This document shows positions 63,213 through 64,000 of a DNA stretch of 64,000 nucleotides, piece by piece (the stretch's first letter is position 1; every line of letters begins with the position of its first letter). This DNA comes from an uncultured Algibacter sp. (GTDB lineage: Bacteria; Bacteroidota; Bacteroidia; Flavobacteriales; Flavobacteriaceae). The stretch lies in assembly GCF_947495925.1 (NCBI RefSeq), contig NZ_CANMAU010000006.1, positions 5,001-69,000 of the forward strand, written 5' to 3'. The position numbers and the translations under genes are program-made. The notes beneath the pieces are model-generated. The model was not told the DNA's origin. It saw only the letters and a list, made by a program, of their open reading frames with translations, and made no database searches.

Positions 63213-64000
63213 TTAGGTTATCTTTTGTTTTGGTAATTCACGCGTTAACCAGCCACTTTTATTTGCAGTAGCAATGGCGTAAGGGGTAATCCAAAACAAT
63301 CCAAACGTATAGAGTACACTATAAGTATATGCCCATAAGGATTCTGATATGTCATATTTTTTAGCATAAAAAATAACAGGAAAGGTTGATAAAATGAACA
63401 CGCTAAATAGTGTTGAACTTACAAATAGTAAAGGATGAGTAACAACAAAAAGAAGCATAAAAATTAAAAAGGGGTAACACATGATAATCTCGAGAGATTG
63501 GCTTAAAAATAACAGTCGTGTTCCAAATTTCGATTCTTCTTTAAAATTTGTGAAAACATATTTTGACATGGCTATATTTTCACGAACGTTGCTTCGTCCC
63601 CATCTAATAAACATTTTATATAAACCGCTATATTTTTCAGGAACGTTAGTATAAGCATATGCATTTTTTTGAAATAAAACGTGGTAACCTTGCCTTAATA
63701 TCATATTCGTCATGGCACGATCTTCACCTATGTCTGATGGTTTTCCCATAAAAGTTTGGTTAATCCATTCTGGCAGACAAGCAAAAACGGCATCACGACG
63801 ATATGCAGCCAAGGCACCAGGTGTACATAATACAGAATTAAGGCTACTTTCAGCTGAACGTACAAATTCAAAACTTAATACAAAGCTAACATCGAGCATC
63901 TTTGGAAGAAGTGCTTTTTTGTTATTTAAAACTCGAATGTTTCCAGCAACAGCACCACATTTTTCATTTGTTGCCAGCGGACTTACAAGGTTTCTTAAAG
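63213..64000 (-). CDS. Family 2 glycosyltransferase, N-terminus cut off
   Basis: The last 262 residues of a processive GT2 enzyme of the cellulose/hyaluronan/chitin synthase type. The frame stays open to the window edge, so the start lies beyond 64000. Visible parts are the GAVAGNIRV segment, TPGALAAYRRD, the acceptor motif DIGEDRAMTNM (with GEDR), and MFIRWGRSNVRE in the position of the Q/RxxRW motif. Helices follow at about the last 110 residues, ending in a basic tail. The product is a membrane-bound polysaccharide synthase; the sugar is unknown. Confidence 0.85.
   Translation of the reverse strand, partial: LRNLVSPLATNEKCGAVAGNIRVLNNKKALLPKMLDVSFVLSFEFVRSAESSLNSVLCTPGALAAYRRDAVFACLPEWINQTFMGKPSDIGEDRAMTNMILRQGYHVLFQKNAYAYTNVPEKYSGLYKMFIRWGRSNVRENIAMSKYVFTNFKEESKFGTRLLFLSQSLEIIMCYPFLIFMLLFVVTHPLLFVSSTLFSVFILSTFPVIFYAKKYDISESLWAYTYSVLYTFGLFWITPYAIATANKSGWLTRELPKQKIT

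Overview
The window is a stretch of chromosome from a member of the Flavobacteriaceae (Bacteroidota). Four things point to this. Promoters follow the Bacteroidota pattern TTG-N17-TAnnTTTG. The primary sigma factor is a short 287-residue RpoD. Many genes start without a Shine-Dalgarno sequence, several of them at TTG or GTG. Gene content and order are typical of the family (class II HMG-CoA reductase with a GYDIA-type GHMP kinase, CoaX followed by an outer-membrane protein, MraY with the long Bacteroidota insertion). The genus cannot be told from the sequence. SbtA-type bicarbonate uptake and peptide/histidine use would fit a marine heterotroph, but that is inference.

Layout. 1-250: end of an rRNA operon (23S-5S spacer, 5S rRNA, terminator). 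448-1794: an unusual membrane protein joining a periplasmic solute-binding domain to a cytoplasmic AlbA_2/Schlafen-like domain. 1853-1925: tRNA-Phe. 2106-9914: coaX, a beta-barrel protein, a TPR protein, LptC, a CNNM/CorC protein and a PpiD-type foldase, mostly envelope biogenesis. 10067-11284: trxB and tRNA-Pro. 11431-13658: mevalonate-pathway genes. 13809-20376: DPP IV, two POT peptide transporters and two thioredoxin-fold proteins. 20383-25191: a minus-strand operon surE, small membrane protein, lpxB, NlpC/P60 peptidase, comEC. 25357-28612: a Prc-type protease and an OppC-type permease. 28650-29130: a decayed PH-domain membrane protein gene. 29196-30633: engB and an alpha/beta hydrolase.

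30872-47146: the division and cell wall (dcw) cluster mraZ-rsmH-ftsL-ftsI-murE-mraY-murD-ftsW-murG-murC-ftsQ-ftsA-ftsZ, then yqeY. A three-copy GTGGTA repeat with 10-bp period, very likely the MraZ operator, lies before mraZ. murF, ddl and murB are not in the cluster.

47177-49651 is the accessory part. A small element (about 2.4 kb) sits at the 3' end of tRNA-Arg(TCG), bounded by an 18-bp direct repeat. It has no integrase. Just inside each end are tandem 11-bp repeats (TGCACAACATA). Its cargo is two genes: an unrecognised 211-residue protein and an XRE-HTH/ImmA-IrrE metallopeptidase. The upstream region is highly structured: a nested inverted repeat, a promoter followed at once by a terminator-like hairpin, and an 11-bp site repeated in inverted orientation before each gene. 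This is the best candidate here for an undescribed system, possibly a toxin-antitoxin-like or anti-phage module carried by a trans-mobilised element.

49813-64000: MtfA-like peptidase, two tandem CBS proteins, rpe, rpoD, a hutH-hutU-hutI histidine-degradation operon with a divergent LysR gene, a fatty acid desaturase, an sbtA bicarbonate-transporter operon with its own divergent LysR gene, and a family 2 glycosyltransferase cut by the window edge.
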